Positions 39,857 to 51,836 of a stretch of DNA of 64,000 bases are shown here, piece by piece. Numbering within the stretch: the first letter of the stretch is position 1; each line of letters starts with the position of its first letter. The notes under the pieces were generated by a model, which saw only the letters and a list, made by a program, of their open reading frames with translations, had not been told where the DNA came from and made no database searches. The stretch covers positions 139,001 to 203,000 of the forward strand of contig JBAKBP010001601.1 in the NCBI GenBank assembly GCA_037953745.1, read 5' to 3'. The stretch comes from Lithodes maja (taxonomy: Eukaryota > Arthropoda > Malacostraca > Decapoda > Lithodidae). The position numbers and the translations under genes are program-made.

Positions 39857-40699
39857 TATATATAGTCAAAGTATACACAATAATGATAATAATAAAAAAG
39901 GGAGTTACTCAAAGGAGAACCACGATGATAAAATTGAGAAAAATGAGAGCGTATTCAGGGAGAAACCCCTTCCCAAGAACACCATAATTTTTCACCATAA
40001 TAGACCTACCATTTATACCTCACATTTGCTGACCTTATTCTTGTCCTTACCTTATCCTCCCTTTGAACCTACTCTAGCTGACCTAATTCTCTACCGATCA
40101 TAATATACTTAGACCCAACTGTTTCTTTGTTCTATCTTTCCTTAACCTTTGCTGTATTGTTTGTGACTTTTCACTCTTAATCTTAACTTTACATGACGTT
40201 ATTCTTCTTTAAACCTACGAGTTCTTGGACTGAAATTAACCTAAATCTATCAGATTATTATACGAAGGATATTTGTTCAGATCATATTATTCCACAACCT
40301 TCATCTGACGTTTACGTTCTTTGATCTAATCTGCCCATTACCATATGTCCTCTTCGCCTATTTTTGCCCTGCCCTACCTGCTCACTTCTATGACTTTCAT
40401 GTTTTTCCATATCTGGATCTTACTCTGCACTACCTCAATCCTCCACTCAATCCACCATCTCGGGAATTGTTCACATTTCTATTATCTTAGAAATACATGA
40501 TTAGATAATGGTCAATATCATAGTTATCGCAAGTGGAAATTAAAAAGAAAATTGTATTTTATCGCTTGTGAGTGTTTTGTGGGGGGTTGAATTTCAGCGA
40601 CGAAACCAGTAAAGTATTGATCAATTTTGCTATAGGGAGAATTCGACCCAATCTTTTCATTGGAGCTAATTGCAATTTGTTTACGGTTACGGATATGGC
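39856..40699. other. No recognisable gene
   Basis: Pyrimidine-rich sequence around 40020-40460 with many CCTTA and CTACC words, then AT-rich sequence. No frame with motifs. Confidence 0.4.
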
Positions 40700-42556
40700 T
40701 CTAGGACGATTTATATTGAAATAATGCCAAAATTGTATTAAATCTAACTAAATCAAACTTTCTCCACAAGCAGGCAAATAAACTTCTAAATAATCCAAAT
40801 GATAACAAAATATTTTGGTCTACTCTTAACTCATTCAAATCCAACTTCACTACTGTTTCATCCATTCCACCATTAAAATCTCCAACTGGCAATCTTGTAA
40901 GTGACCCACGAGGTAAAGCTAACCTTCTTGCGGATATTTTCTCCACCAACTCAACCTTATATGAAATAAATCAAGATGTCCCTGTACTTAATTTTAATTC
41001 ACCTGAAATTCCCTCACTTAAGATCCACACCAGACATGTCAAAACCATTTTGCAGAATCTCTCAGTAGATAAAGCTCCTGGTCCAGATGAAATTCCTCCA
41101 ATAGTACTTAAGAATTGCTCCTTGGTGCTCGCTCCTGTATTGGCAAAATGTTTCCGTCTGTGTACTCATACCTCATGCTTCCCAGTACCCTGGAAAGAAG
41201 CAAACATCAATCCAGTTCCTAAAAAAGGTGCGTCTTCAGATCCATCAAACTACAGACCAATAGCTATAACTTCCACTCTTGGTAAAGTCTTTGAAATTAT
41301 ATTAAATAATCACATAATTAAGCATCTTGAGAATAATAAATAAATCAGTGATAGGCAATATGGATTTAGACGATGTCGATCAACTGCAGACATTCTTTGC
41401 CTTCTTACGCATCAAATCAACCAAGCTACAGACAAATATGGTGAAACACATAAAATAGCACTGGATGTATCAAAGGCATTTGATAGAGTCTGGCATCAAT
41501 CCTTATTGTCGAAGATGTCACACTGCGGCCTTGCATCATTAGTTCCACTATTTTGTTCTTATATTCATAACAGAAAAATATGTGTAATGGTAGATGGTCT
41601 TTATTCTGAATTTCACTCAATAAATTCTGGTGTTCCCCAGGGATCAGTTTTGGCCCCAACTCTGTTCCTCATTCATATCAATGATCTCATATCTACCACT
41701 CATAATCCAATACATTCCTACGCAGATGACTCAACACTCCACAGTTCCTTCACATTTACCAATTCTTTCACCCAACCCGACCTTATAAATTAAAAAATAA
41801 ACACTGCAATTTCTCTGAACCAGGACCTTTCTAGAATTAATGAATGGGGTCAAAAGAATCTAGTTTCCTTTAATGCACAGAAAACCAAGTACATTAAATT
41901 TTCTAACCGACAGAATCTCACTGACTCCCATATATTTTTGAATTATGTAAATATTCCCACTTCCCCTAGTATTGACATTCTCGGTGTAACATTAACTACT
42001 AACCTGAGCTGGACACATTATGTTGGAAGCGTTGCTAAGAATGCCTCTAAAAAAATGGGACTCCTGTACAGAGTTCGAGAATTCTTCACTGACGAGCAGT
42101 TGGCCGTAATATATATAAGTCATGTGCGTTCTCAGATGGATTACTGTTCACCTCTGTGGAGTGGAAGTGGAGTGGATGTATTGACGCAGTTGGGCAAAAT
42201 TCAAAATAAAGGTATTAGATTAATCAAACAGGACCTTCCTACATTATCCATACGAAGAAACGTTGCATCCCTTGCATTATTCTACAGATATTTTCATAGC
42301 AATGTTCCGAGGAACTTGCTTCAATTGTGAAGCCTCTCCACATCTTTCCCCGTAGAACTAGGGCAGCTGGAAGTGCCAATGAATTTACACTTTCTCCTCC
42401 ACAATGCAGAACTTCTGCTTATAAAAATTCATTTATCCCCAGAACTACTACTCTTTGGAATTCACTTCCCTCGAGTTGCTTACCACAAACTTACAATCTA
42501 CAACAGTTTAAATCCAGTTGTTACAAACAAATTATGAATGGAGGATGCCTTTAGGC
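40700..42556 (+). pseudogene. LINE reverse transcriptase, decayed
   Basis: One frame carries the protein from about 40741 to 42330 with stops at 41341 and 41791: a linker with SDPRGKANLLADIFS, then VDKAPGPDEIPP, DPSNYRPIAITSTLGKVFE, DVSKAFDRVWHQSL (motif A), NSGVPQGSVLAPTLF (motif B) and SYADDSTLH (motif C). The C-terminal part has MDYCSPLWSGSG. A frameshift near 42327 leads into FIPRTTTLWNSLPSSCLPQT. The endonuclease is absent. Jockey/CR1-like; a truncated inactive copy. Confidence 0.85.
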
Positions 42557-42947
42557 ACATGGACCTTTTTTGTTTTATCTGTGTTTTTCCTTGAGCGGAT
42601 TTAGTTGGGTGTATTCTTCCCTATAGAAGCCACCACACCAAAAGGGTTAATATGAAATATATAAATATAAAAATGAAGTTATATAATATTGGTAATCATC
42701 AACTTCCTGAACCATTCAAAGTTTAGGAAGATATTGCTATTTACGTTCCTGTTACCAAAATCATGAGTACCTTCACAGTTCTTCTTGCCAGCTTTGTTAG
42801 TGACAATAACTGTGTTCAAGTCCTCCGTGACATCTTGTGTATACCGAGCGTGGAAATTACCTACAATGGAGTCGATTGTAGCAAAGCTTACAGTGTTTTT
42901 GTTTTGTTTAATCACTCCTCTCAATTATGAGCGTAACTGCAACATAG
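42557..42947. other. LINE 3' UTR and spacer
   Basis: Starts as the untranslated tail after the LINE and continues as AT-rich sequence; an 81-codon minus-strand frame is unrecognised. Confidence 0.4.
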
Positions 42948-43507
42948 GGGGAGGTGTGGTGGAGTGGTCTTGCCACTGGCCTGGTAATCCAAAGGTCCCG
43001 GGTTCAAATCCCGATGTATCAATGGGAAGATATTATTGGGATGGAATTTGTGCTGTACCACAATCAGTGCATTACCACAAGCCCACCGAAACGTCAATAA
43101 AATACCCTCATTGTTCCCTGATTAAATAGCACTGTATGAATATTCCCATATTCAAAATATGCTATAGGGGTGCAATGCCTGGTGAGTTATCTGCTCACCA
43201 GGTGGCGTTGTGTGTGTGTAAGTGTGAGAGTCCGAGTGTAGGGGATGAGACAGTGAAGCACGGAAACGAGGTGGCTTCAGAGATGGGGTCGTTTCGGGCC
43301 ATGAGTGAGCACCGTGCCTCATGTGAAGGCAAGATGGCAGGTGCTCGTTGTACTCTACGTGCTTCACATGTCTCACTCCCTAGACTGGAACAAGACCTCA
43401 CGGGCTTCACTGTTCATTGTAAAGCGGTGAATGTTAAGGCTCTCAGCCTATGCCCGAGAGGAAGTAAGTTGGAATATAGAAGAAAAAAAAATAAAAATAA
43501 AAATAAT
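42948..43507 (+). mobile_element. tRNA-derived SINE, copy 2
   Basis: Head GGGGAGGTGTGGTGGAGTGG, anticodon loop CTGGTAA, B box GGTTCAAATCC, then the same body as copy 1 with scattered differences and an internal stretch of extra sequence. Ends in AGAAAAAAAAATAAAAATAAAA. The 138-codon frame within it reflects the SINE body and is not a gene. Confidence 0.85.
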
Positions 43508-44245
43508 GCTATGATATTTCAAGCTTTAATTATATTGCTCAAATTCCATTGATCACATCTTATTCATACGCACTATCTGAATTTTTCCTGATCACGAAAA
43601 TCATTATCCAATAAATATAATCTTATAAGTTCTCCCTATCGGTAAGTGAGAAGATCTATTAGAGACGTACGTAAAATTCACTCACTAGAAAGCATTGAGT
43701 ACGGTAAATAATTTTGTTATTGATTTAAATGCCTTGCTTATAAAATCAACATTAAAAATATCCACACTTTGGAATATATATGTACGTATTATAAATAAAC
43801 GCAACTCACCAGGGGAACAATGTATCGGATCCATTTATAATGCTGGGTGAATATTGTGCTGGGTCAGGGCTCACAGACTCGGTCCCTGACCAATATCTCC
43901 CAGTAGGACTAATAACATCACAAGAGATATAAGCAACACATATATTTGGTGCATCATGGAACTAACTAAATGTGTACACAAACAGAGGACACCTGGCATA
44001 TTGTTGTATTAAGCTTCTTATGTGTAATGTTATCTACTGGAAGCTGAGCTCCTGAATTTAGCAGCTAATGAATCTTGTAACCAATATACACTGAATAATT
44101 GCAACTAATAATTATGGCTTGTATAGTATTGACCTTTATTACTGTTATTACCTTCATTATGACCTTAACCTCACATGGACATACAACCAGATAAATTGTC
44201 TATTTCATCCCTTTCAGTAAAATATGAAATTATATTCTGGCTATC
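43508..44245. other. AT-rich spacer with a hairpin
   Basis: No gene. GGTCAGGG (43862) and CCCTGACC (43884) form an 8-bp stem with a 14-nt loop, with further ATATTG/AATAT complementarity outside. Confidence 0.5.
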
Positions 44246-44557
44246 TTAACTTCTTGCGACATATATGACGCGACCGCGTCATATGGGAGAGTGAACCAAA
44301 AACTCATATGACGCGGTCGCGTCATATGGACTTATCTGACTGTCTCTATAATAAGTTATATGACTCTCTAGCGTCATATGGAGCTCAGTAAGTCCGATAA
44401 GTTACCTTACGATAAAACCGTTTGTGGCAACCTCATCCTCCTCCGATAATTCTAACGGCCGCAGTGTTGTTGTGAGTGTAGTGCGGGGCAGTGGCAAAGA
44501 TCCCCGGGCTCCCGCCTCCTCGGACTTACTGGAACATAATATGTCTGAAGGAGTTAA
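44246..44557. mobile_element. TTAA-flanked MITE with CGCG palindromes
   Basis: Bounded by TTAA at 44246-44249 and 44554-44557. Ends are inverted: CTTCTTGCGACATATATG at left against CTCCTTCAGACATATTATG read inward from the right. Near-palindromes TATGACGCGACCGCGTCATA (44266) and its reverse complement (near 44327) lie inside, with a third decayed site near 44365. No coding capacity. The TTAA and inverted ends suggest a piggyBac-like non-autonomous element. Confidence 0.65.
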
Positions 44558-45765
44558 GTTGACCCTGTTTAGCTGATTATGACGTTAGACAACTGTATAC
44601 AACTATACAGTTTATTAACCGTATCATGCCTTTAAATTACGGTAATGAGACAGTAAAGCCCTAGTAATATGGAGGGTTAATTTTGCTTGTGGCTATTACA
44701 ATAATGGTATCATGTTGGCAAGACGGCAGCCTGTCATGTGACTGTAAATAAAAGGAATATTTATACAGTACAAGGTAGGGGCGCTATAACCTCACCTGGT
44801 TAGCATTTGACATCCCAGTTACTTATAATAATTATTTAGGCACAGTAGTGATAATTTTTTGTAGATTGTTTTGGCAATTTTGACCTGGCAGCTAATGAAT
44901 AAAAGCTCCACTTAATGTAAACCGTTTTGGAAAAATGTGTCAACAACATTAAATTATAATTCCTACATATATCCATGTAAAGTAGCCGTACACCAAGACC
45001 AGAAAATAGTTACTTATCGAACATTGCCGGGAAAACCGGTAGTTTTACTCAACCTTAGACACAGAGAAGTATAATATATTTTACAGCCTGGCATAATCAA
45101 GGGACTGGAGTCTCTAAAAGGGGCTCCAGCCTCTGAAGTCCTATTATAACCAACTAACTGACAACATGCTTACCGAGATCTCATGAATATATTCATTAGC
45201 CTCATTTTATCAGTTTTCAGAATCATTCCCTTCAATGCGTTTACGTTTAAGGACCCGCAGAGGGGGTTGTGCATTGGGACTAGTGGTTGGCGATAGGATC
45301 AGGATTAGGGATGTAATGATTGGTGATCCTAGTTCTAAAAGAGTCAAGAGTGAGGCTATTAACTACATGAAATGGGAGGTGGTTCCACTCTTGGATGCTG
45401 CGGGACGGGAAAAAACTGATTGTCTAAATATGTCCGTGCTTGCCTGATACATGTGGTATTTTAGGTTGATGCTGCATCTCGTAAATTGTATACTTGTTGG
45501 GTGTAAATATATATCTTTGTCTATGTCTAATAAGTTTTTAGTGATTTTATATAACATCCGTTGTCTGTGCATTTGTCTTCTTGTTGCAAGTGGTCTAGTC
45601 TAACGTCTAGTCTAGTCTTGTTGCAGAAAAGGAGTGGGCGTGAACTCAATGCAGTGTAGCGTCTTCCGCAGCTTAGTACATCACAGGAAGAAGCGCTGCA
45701 CTAGAATAATGGGACCTCTACCAAGGAAGAAGTCCCAAATTGAAAATTTGTATGCATAGTATGCA
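44558..45765. other. No recognisable gene
   Basis: AT-rich sequence with frames up to 70 codons, none with recognisable motifs. Contains the end of an unresolved AT-rich repeat near 44590-44690. Confidence 0.4.
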
Positions 45766-46655
45766 AAGGCGAGCTTGTATTTAATGACCGGCTCGAGAGT
45801 GTCAACTTTGGCAAAGAGGCACTGGAGATGGTGGACAAGTTTTGCTACTTGGGTGATACTATCTCTGCCGGTGGTGGGGCTGAGGCCACCACTACAGCCA
45901 GAATAAGATGCGGCTGGGGAAAGTTTAGAGAACTTTTGCCACCATGCACCATGAGAAGACTCTCTCCTCCCTTTGAAGGGAAATAAATACGCTTCATGCA
46001 TTAGAAGCTCAATGACATATGCTTCAGAAACGTGGCCTGTCAAAGCAGATTATATCAACAGAAAGGAATGCAATTATATGAGAATGATGAGATGGATGTG
46101 TGGTGCCAAACTGCAAGATAGGATATCAAGTGTGGAGCTAAGGAGAAGGTTAGGTATCTATAGTATCAGTGATGTGATGCGTACTAGCAGGCTTGGATAG
46201 TTTGGACATGTGGAGATGATGGATGAAGAAAGCTGGGTGAAAAGATGTAAGTCTATGAATGTGGAGGGAGCTGCACCAAGAAAGACATGAGATCGAACTT
46301 TGCGGTCTGATGTTTAACCCCTTCCGTACCGACGACGTGTTTTTTGTTTGATTTCATCTACATTGAGACGATTTTATGAAACTTGGGAAGGACATATGGT
46401 AAATCAAAGGATTAATTAGGATAGTCTGTAGCCTTTTAACGGGTAGACATCCTTCCTGAGTTGAACAAAATTGTGTAATAGTTGCCAGAATACTGTGAAA
46501 AGTACATCACCGATACAGAAGGGGTTAATCAAAGAACCTGACAAGTGAGGCAGCTCCTAACAGGGTTGCCTGGAATGCTGCCATTAGAATGGGAGACGAG
46601 AACCACATTTTGTGTGAAGCACTCGGTCTTTAAATTGTGTGCATGTTTGTGTATG
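45766..46655 (+). pseudogene. LINE ORF2 C-terminal fragment split by a MITE
   Basis: LEMVDKFCYLGDTISAGGGA, IRCGWGKFRELL, then in a second frame SMTYASETWPVKADY, MRMMRWMCGAKLQDRIS, RRRLGIYSISDVM and FGHVEMMDEESW. This is the region after the polymerase of a non-LTR element. Frames shift near 45960 and stops occur at 46198. After the MITE at 46314-46528 the protein resumes as KNLTSEAAPNRVAWNAAIRM. Confidence 0.8.
46314..46528. mobile_element. TTAA-flanked MITE inside a LINE fragment
   Basis: TTAACCCCTTCCGTACCGAC at the left end against TTAACCCCTTCTGTATCGG read inward from the right end, 215 bp in all. LINE coding continues on both sides, so a single TTAA is expected in the empty site. No coding sequence. 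Ends starting CCC next to TTAA are piggyBac-like. Confidence 0.8.
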
Positions 46656-48200
46656 TATGAGTACAACAGGAGGAACACCATCCGGTCCGTCGTACGCCTT
46701 CTTAGTATTAAGGGGACCGACCGGTTAATTACAAACTTCCAGGTCTTACTTTCAATTTAAATGAAATTTGGCGCAGGTGTATATGACCATAAAACTAGAT
46801 CAACAATTTTTGTTTGTTTTTTGCTTTTTTCTTGCAATTTAGGTAAAAAAACGTTGAAAATCATAGCTAGCACTGCAGAACATGATAAACTCCTACATAA
46901 ATCCCCATAGCACATGTTTTATGTGATCAAACAACTCACAAAAGGTGTATCTGTAGTTTCTATAAAAAACATTTTATATATTTTGTGTATTTGTTCGATT
47001 TAGGTGATTACGGATTCAGGCGAATATATTTATAGAAAATTACAACTTTGATGACATATTGTGAAAACAAAAAATACTAGAGTAAATTGGCTTAATAGGC
47101 CTTTTAGTGTTTTTAATTATCTTTCCAATGGTATTTACACCATTCCTATAGGTCCAATAATAACTGTAGAATAACATCCGATAGTGCGGCAATATAGGTT
47201 CTGAGAAAAACAGGTGAAAGTCTAAGGTAAATAGGTGAACATTTTTACTTTTGCTTTTTAGATTTACAATATTTTACGCAGGAACATGGCAAAGTAGAAT
47301 ATAAAGCGAATGGGAGGTTGTAGAATAGCTTACGCTCTTTCGATTTATATAGGTATGCTCCTCGTACGACCAGTAGTTACTGAGCATGTTAATTTCAAAG
47401 TTCGCTATATAACGTTTTTAGAATTACAGGAACAGTTTGGAAAACATAAAACAAAAATCGATTTCCAATGGGTTTTCACTAATAACATTTCACTGGCTTA
47501 TGAAGGGATGTTGACTCTTGTTGAGTAAACACCGATTGGTATTTTCAGGATTTCCAGTTTTTTAATCCTAAATTAACCGTTCTGTCCCCTTAAGCCCAGA
47601 GAGTGTGGAAAATACATCCTTCGAAGAGCTTATGATATTAGACTTAAGTAGAAAAGAGGGGGGATGGAGAGGGAGGAATATCCAAAGTGGAGTTTTAGTG
47701 AAAGTGTTAGCGAAGAGTTCAGTTTTGTCAGAGGAAGAAGTGATGGTAGTGCCATCAGAGTGGAAAAGAGGAGGGAATAACGAAGAAGAAAAATTGTTGG
47801 AGAGATTTTTGGCTAGATGCCAGAAGGCTTGGGAAGAGCTAGAGTAGGATAGTTCAGTGCATTTATTATTAATGAAAGAATGTTTGGCGAGTCGAAGAAC
47901 AGACATGGCTTGATTCCGAGCAGGAACATAGGAAGTATGAGATTTTTTAGTTTGAAATAGATGGTACCGTTTGAATGCTTCCTCCTTATTGCAGACATCA
48001 GTAGAACAAGCGTGAGTAAACCAAGATTTTTTGGCATTAGACTGAGAGAAAGAAAATGGAATGTATGCTTCCATGCCCGAGAGGAATAGTCGGTAATGCG
48101 TTCAGCACTCTCCGAAAGTCCATGGTCACGGAAGCAGAAGTCATTCCCTGTGAAATCAAAGAAATACTGCACTATAGCATATGCATAAATATTTTGACAT
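46656..48200 (-). pseudogene. LINE ORF2 fragment (linker and first RT motif), split by a MITE
   Basis: From 48074 down: KKSWFTHACSTDVCNKEEA, YVPARNQAMSVLRLAKHSF, FWHLAKNLSNNFSSSLFPPL and KTELFANTF, the linker between endonuclease and polymerase. A degenerate endonuclease end lies upstream to about 48200. The protein reaches FSTLSGLK at the MITE border and continues beyond it (46707 downward) as a K-K-A-x-x-GPDGVPPVVL motif, the start of the polymerase. It is cut near 46656. Confidence 0.75.
46708..47593. mobile_element. TTAA-flanked 0.9-kb MITE inside a LINE fragment
   Basis: TTAAGGGGACCGACCGGTTA at the left end against TTAAGGGGACAGAACGGTTA read inward from the right end. LINE sequence continues on both sides. 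The interior is AT-rich, with no transposase. TTAA borders point to piggyBac-type mobilisation, though the ends start GGGG instead of CCC. Confidence 0.75.
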
Positions 48201-48640
48201 ATATAATTTGTTTTCCCTGGAACAAACTTACCCCAGATGCTAAAAAATAGTTCTTGAGAAGAACAGTTGACCAAATAGTAGATCATATTTTACATACATT
48301 ACAATGAGAGTTAGGCACTTAATATTTTCTTGTGTTCACCTACAGTATATTATCTCCCTGGGATTAGCCGCAAGGTCATTGATATTATAACAATTTCTTG
48401 CTGCTCCTTGTATCTCTCATCACAGCAGCCGACAATATAACGAGGATTTAGTGATTTCCAATATGTTGTGGCAGGGCTGAAAGAAATGCAGTTAGGCCGG
48501 GACTGAGGGAGGCGGTAAGCTGTGTGACGTCTACCAGCGTTGGCAGAATCGCCTCTTGGTAGCCACTAGCGCTCGCCAGGGACATTGAAGTGGGCTACAG
48601 TTATCAGAGAATGTTGTTCTTTCTTTTCTAGAAATCGTAT
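48201..48640. other. No recognisable gene
   Basis: AT-rich in the first half; a short GC-richer stretch lies near 48540-48590. No motif found. Confidence 0.4.
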
Positions 48641-50385
48641 TGTCACAGACAGTCCAGTGGTGGTCTTTATTTTCGTCTGTGACAACGGGAAGTGCTTTAT
48701 ATAATTAATAGAATATAACGTGCATTGTATATAGTTAAGGAGAGAGAACAATATAGGCAGTGTGGTGGTAGTGTGTGCGTGCGTATACGTGTGCTGCCTC
48801 CCTCGCTCGGAGGCTCGCGCGCGTGCTTTCTCACGCCCCTTGATTGGCTGGCGTGTCTGGTTGTGTCACGTGAAACCTGCTGCCTTGTGACGTCTCGGCC
48901 TGTGATTGGCCGACCACCGCGTCTTTGTGGGCTCCTGTGTTCGTGGGGGTCCCCAGGAGCTGCATTCCTCAGAGCAGGCCAGGGGCGCACACGACTAACA
49001 TCCTTTTTACAACTGTCCCCCATATCCCCACCATTCTGATACTGTCTCTCTCACTCAACTTCCTTTCTTTCATTCCTCTAATCTTTTAACGTCACAGCAC
49101 TCCCTTTGGGTTCTGTACACGATTTCATATTGGCCCATCGTATTGTATGCGTCGCTCTCATATATATTTACATGTATTAGAATAGGCTATAAGGGTTCTT
49201 AGTCTATGGAGGTTTGATGACTCTGTGTGTGTCTCCCTCAGTGCCCTTAGTTTATGGAGGTTTGATTACTCTTTGTGTGTGTCTCCCTCATTATCATTAG
49301 TGCTCTGCTCGGTTATTTAATGCTAGACTGGGATGAGGTTTCTGTTGTCGTTGTCACCGATGTGTGTACGGTTTGTTTATACCTACACGACTTCGACGGT
49401 TTCTGTGGTAGCCTAGGTCGTCCTTTTGGTTGTGTCTTTTGCGAGCGCAGCATTGTGTTGTAAGAGGGCATTAGCCTACTACCTTATAACACAGTGCTGC
49501 CTCTTTGCTTGACTTTGGAGGGATCGCCAGGGTAGAGCCAGATACTTGAGATCTGGACCCACCAAGAGAGCATCCCCGTCATTAACGTAACTTTAATCAT
49601 ACCGCCTTAAGGACAACGCTAGGCTATGAGCCTGTCTTGCTCAGCCACAGTTTCCTAACCTTGATATCCCAGCTAGACTTTATTCTCCTAGCTCACACTA
49701 GTTAGGACGTAAACTCTTTTGATATGTGTGCATTATTATTCACAAGCATTCATTAGTCTAGGTTGTTGTTGAGTTGCACAACCATAGTAGACTGTTTCGT
49801 TGATAAGGAAGTACTTCTTTTAGTGTCGAGCATTGCTACCGTTGCGCATTTATAGTTTTCTCGTGTCAGTTAACATTATATGTCCTATCTTTTAGTGTAT
49901 TCCATTTACACGTGTGGTGTCCTGCCTCCTGCCTTTATATAGTTTAAGATACGAGCATCTTATGAGCATCAGACTTTCTTCAGAAGTTTCCAGGTCTATG
50001 CTGCCGGACTATACTTCACTTTCTTTCAGATAGGAGTGAAGAGTTTATTGTTGTTTAGAGTAACTGTATTAAAGCATCATTTCATTGTATTAAATCTTGC
50101 AGTGATTTAATTGATCTTTCCCTAGATTCTTGTTTATGCATTTCAACGTAACTTGCATCCTGTGTGTCATCAGGCTATACCAGTGTGGGTTAGCCTGAAA
50201 TAGAGTACATTTATGCCCATTTAAGGTTTCCCCGTTATTGCAGATTAACTCTGGAGGGTATAGGTGTTTTGTTCGCCGGCATATAATTTCACGGGTTTGG
50301 ATCTAGCGTACCGTTGTTGCATAGTGCCCTATTACTAGTCCAAGCATTAAGTGCCCTTGTTTTATTCGTAGCCCCGGTCATAACA
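48641..50385 (+). repeat. LTR-like repeat, copy 2 (left boundary uncertain)
   Basis: From about 49310 it matches copy 1 (14390-15467) to the shared CCGGTCATAACA end. A plausible left end is TGTCACAGAC at about 48644, part of an 11-bp stem hairpin (TTGTCACAGAC/GTCTGTGACAA). Then a CpG-rich block (48760-49010) carries two GATTGGC (CCAAT-type) sites, TGACGTC and CACGTG, suggesting a promoter. Direct repeats of TTTATGGAGGTTTGAT-type occur near 49205 and 49250. No confirmed target duplication. Confidence 0.45.
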
Positions 50386-50399
50386 GCTGGACAAACACA

Positions 50400-50515
50400 T
50401 ACCTGGTCACAAACACACACACACACACATACACACGCACACACATAAATATATACACACGCACCCACACAAACAAACACACCCACAGACACATTCAAGT
50501 GCGCACACAACACAC
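50400..50515. repeat. CA-rich microsatellite
   Basis: (CA)n with CACG and CACC interruptions. The 74-codon Cys/Val-rich frame here is a repeat artefact. Confidence 0.85.
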
Positions 50516-50816
50516 ATTTACAATAATCACACTAATGCAGCCTTAGTAACTACTGACAAATTAGCACAATAAAACAACAGACTCTCTCCCCACCTTCCAC
50601 ATCCTCTGGTTTAAAGACGAACTGGAAATTAGGTAACACATTTGAAAAAAAAAGAGAACATTTCTGTGGATGTACTGTAGATTGAAAGTGTCAATTGAAA
50701 TTGCCTTTAACTAAGGTTTTCCTAAGTTTAGTAATGTTATCTGGCAGTGGCATTACTACATAAATGGATGTGTGTTTTATTTACATGGTTAAAGGTAAAA
50801 CTAGTAAAGTAATAAT

Positions 50817-51056
50817 GCCTACCACCACACCGATGGATGCTGGTACATTGGATATAAGTATATGTATAACTCATGGCTAAACAAATAATTCAACTATCTC
50901 TATATACACCAATACACTGTCCATAACGACCATGTTGCCTACCACCACACCGATGGATACTGGTACATTGGATATAAGTATATTTATAACTCATGGCTAA
51001 ACAAATAATTCAACTATCTCTATATACACCATTACACTGTCCATAACGACCATGTT
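50817..51056 (+). repeat. Tandem duplication of 120 bp
   Basis: Two adjacent copies starting GCCTACCACCACACCGATGG at 50817 and 50937, differing at about four positions (for example GATGCTGG/GATACTGG). Confidence 0.95.
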
Positions 51057-51289
51057 ATATTATCGGAAGCAAGTCTCAGTATATAGAATGGAGGACTAAT
51101 AGGTAAAGTCATATAATATGGTTCACAAAGCTATTGAGTCAACTTTAAGAAACTACGCCTAAGCAAATAACATAAAATACAACTATACATTTGTTGGGTA
51201 TCTTAAAACTATATATATTTTAATATTATCAACTTCAACAATTAGGTTATGTAACAAACTAAATATTTGTCGGAATTAAGACACAATTG
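51057..51289. other. AT-rich spacer
   Basis: No gene or repeat family recognised. Confidence 0.4.
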
Positions 51290-51295
51290 CAGAGC

Positions 51296-51345
51296 AGGGA
51301 CCCAGTTTATTCAACGTTTCGCCGTGTACGCTTCTTCAGGAATAA
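51296..51345 (-). ncRNA. Second hammerhead-like PLE-associated motif
   Basis: On the minus strand CCTGAAGAAGCGTACACGGC leads into GAAACGTTG. CTGAAGA and GAAAC match the hammerhead core boxes, but stem II is only a GC/GC clamp. The CCTGAAGA...GAAACGTT layout is the same as at 3681-3713, so a Penelope-like remnant is likely although no coding piece adjoins it. Confidence 0.35.
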
Positions 51346-51605
51346 CATAGGGGAGTACAGTCAACAACACATATATCTTACCACAAGGAAACAACACAAC
51401 AGTTGTCTAATATTATTAGTCTATGTATATACAGTATATATAGACGTAATGAACACTATACTGGAATGAATATACTGGAGTGAATTCTACAACCATAGTT
51501 TATGCACCTAATTTAAAATACTATACACAAACACCTTATCTACTTCACCATTTACAATAAACACTCTTTATAATAAACTAAATCAATATAAACCTACTCA
51601 ATTAT

Positions 51606-51836
51606 AAGGGCTATAGGGAGAGCGCATATCTCAGTCTACGCTGGCGGAGTTAGGTGCTCTACTGAGCACCTCCTTAATGGAATCAAGGATTTTTTGACTC
51701 ATATCCTATCTGCCAACCAACTTTCGTGACCATTGGCTCATAACTTTTTGAGATATGTTGTTTACAGACAAACATACACATTAAGGCAAAACCATAGCCT
51801 CCGTTCAACTTCGTTGGTGGAAGTAATTATGCTTCA
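51606..51836 (-). repeat. Dispersed CTCCGCCAACG-type repeat, copy 1
   Basis: Reverse orientation. Contains GGCTCATAACTTTTTGAGAT and CTCCGTTCAACTTCGTTGG with GAGCACCTCC/GGTGCTC ends. Shares the AAGATATCTCAAAAAGTTATG-type core with the two copies to the right. Confidence 0.6.

Noticed and set aside
45235..45447. 70-codon frame as a small gene
   Set aside because: No motif, no conserved neighbour, and low-complexity Arg-rich start.
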